Origin: an uncultured Bacilli bacterium
GTDB taxonomy: Bacteria > Bacillota_I > Bacilli_A > RF39 > UBA660
Assembly: GCA_944331815.1 (NCBI GenBank)
Contig: CALVIQ010000016.1
Coordinates: forward strand, 1 to 14,511
Direction of reading: 5' to 3'
DNA: 14,511 nt
Both the position numbers and the translations under genes were made by a program. Positions within the stretch are counted from its first letter, which is position 1. Each line of letters begins with the position of its first letter. Of this stretch, positions 14,280-14,511 are shown piece by piece. The notes below the pieces were generated by a model that saw only the letters and a program-made list of their open reading frames with translations, was not told the origin of the DNA and did no database searches.

Positions 14280-14411
14280 ATGAAAAATAAGATATTTTGT
14301 TTATTATTATTTTTAATAAGTTTATATACTGTTGGAATTATTAATGCTTTAAATTTACCTTTATTAGGGAAAGTTATATATATAGATCCAGGTCATGGAG
14401 GTATCGGTTAA
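14280..14411 (+). pseudogene. Broken 5' end of an N-acetylmuramoyl-L-alanine amidase gene (CwlD-like)
   Basis: A 43-codon frame starts at ATG 14280 behind AGGTGA (14269-14274). It encodes MKNK, a hydrophobic signal segment (residues ~5-23), then LNLPLLGKVIYIDPGHGG, the exact opening of Amidase_3 zinc amidases, where the histidine is the first zinc ligand. Intact CwlD-type proteins continue for about 180 more residues. Here the frame stops at TAA 14409-14411 right after PGHGGIG, and none of the three forward frames to the window end resembles the rest of the amidase. It is a deletion or rearrangement, or an assembly join near a contig end. The signal segment and the neighbouring deacetylase agree with a wall-remodelling role for the intact parent gene. 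Confidence 0.75.
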
Positions 14412-14460
14412 ATCCAAAAATAGAAGAAATGGCTATTTTGGTAAGTAAATACAAGAGTTT

Positions 14461-14488
14461 AAGGTACTTGATAAAAGTATCTTTTATT
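14461..14488 (+). terminator. Hairpin terminator beyond the amidase break
   Basis: AAGGTACTT (14461-14469) pairs with AAGTATCTT (14475-14483), with one G-T wobble and a GATAA loop, followed by TTTTATT. It lies 12 nt after a TAA (14446-14448) that closes a short frame ending in NRRNGYFGK, as if the 3' end of another gene were attached here. Confidence 0.65.
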
Positions 14489-14511
14489 ATGTAAAAATAT
14501 AAGAAAGAGAG

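Noticed and set aside
1..14511. Mycoplasma-type code with TGA as tryptophan
   Set aside because: No in-frame TGA occurs in any real gene, TGG encodes every tryptophan, and TGA ends the homospermidine synthase and methyltransferase genes.

Overview
The window is very AT-rich, with almost all genes on the + strand, tight spacing, strong AGGAG-type ribosome binding sites and many hairpin-plus-T-run terminators. Tryptophan is always TGG and TGA is used as a stop (5' operon end at 8459, methyltransferase end at 12154), so the standard bacterial code applies. Gene content (rpsI, FBP-type L-lactate dehydrogenase, iron alcohol dehydrogenase, InlB-type B-repeat surface protein, peptidoglycan deacetylase) fits a fermentative, wall-bearing, low-GC Bacillota of the gut type (RF39/Erysipelotrichia-like neighbourhood). 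The exact lineage is inference.

Layout. 1-450: rpsI and its terminator. 478-1799: a GNAT acetyltransferase abutting an L-lactate dehydrogenase. 1825-3051: an iron-dependent alcohol dehydrogenase with its own promoter and terminator. 3052-3316: a leader with hairpins and a three-codon mini-ORF behind a perfect Shine-Dalgarno. 3317-5121: a membrane-anchored surface protein with two B-repeats and four tandem 102-residue Fn3-like repeats. 5167-8474: a three-gene operon with a glutathionylspermidine-synthase-like ATP-grasp ligase, a 212-aa protein of unknown family and a homospermidine synthase. 8473-10626 (minus): a DUF2207 membrane protein, convergent with the operon across a shared terminator. 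10627-11283: a divergent promoter region and a 137-aa orphan gene lying between two identical 32-bp copies of a promoter/RBS segment. 11284-12803: an RlmI/RlmK-like methyltransferase overlapping an RluA-family pseudouridine synthase. 12841-14255: a membrane-anchored NodB-type polysaccharide deacetylase. 14280-14511: the 5' end of an N-acetylmuramoyl-L-alanine amidase gene, broken right after its first zinc-site motif.

How the genes work together. LDH and the alcohol dehydrogenase are both NAD(P)H-consuming fermentation enzymes. The methyltransferase and pseudouridine synthase form an RNA-modification pair. The deacetylase, amidase remnant and surface protein concern the envelope. The best candidate for a little-described system is the 5167-8474 operon: a polyamine-making enzyme coexpressed with a polyamine-type amide ligase and an unknown protein suggests synthesis of homospermidine or a related polyamine and its conjugation to an unknown acid.

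A second theme is promoter architecture. At least seven genes have a recognisable -10 box, often extended (TGnTATAAT), only 16-23 nt from the start codon, so mRNA leaders should be very short.
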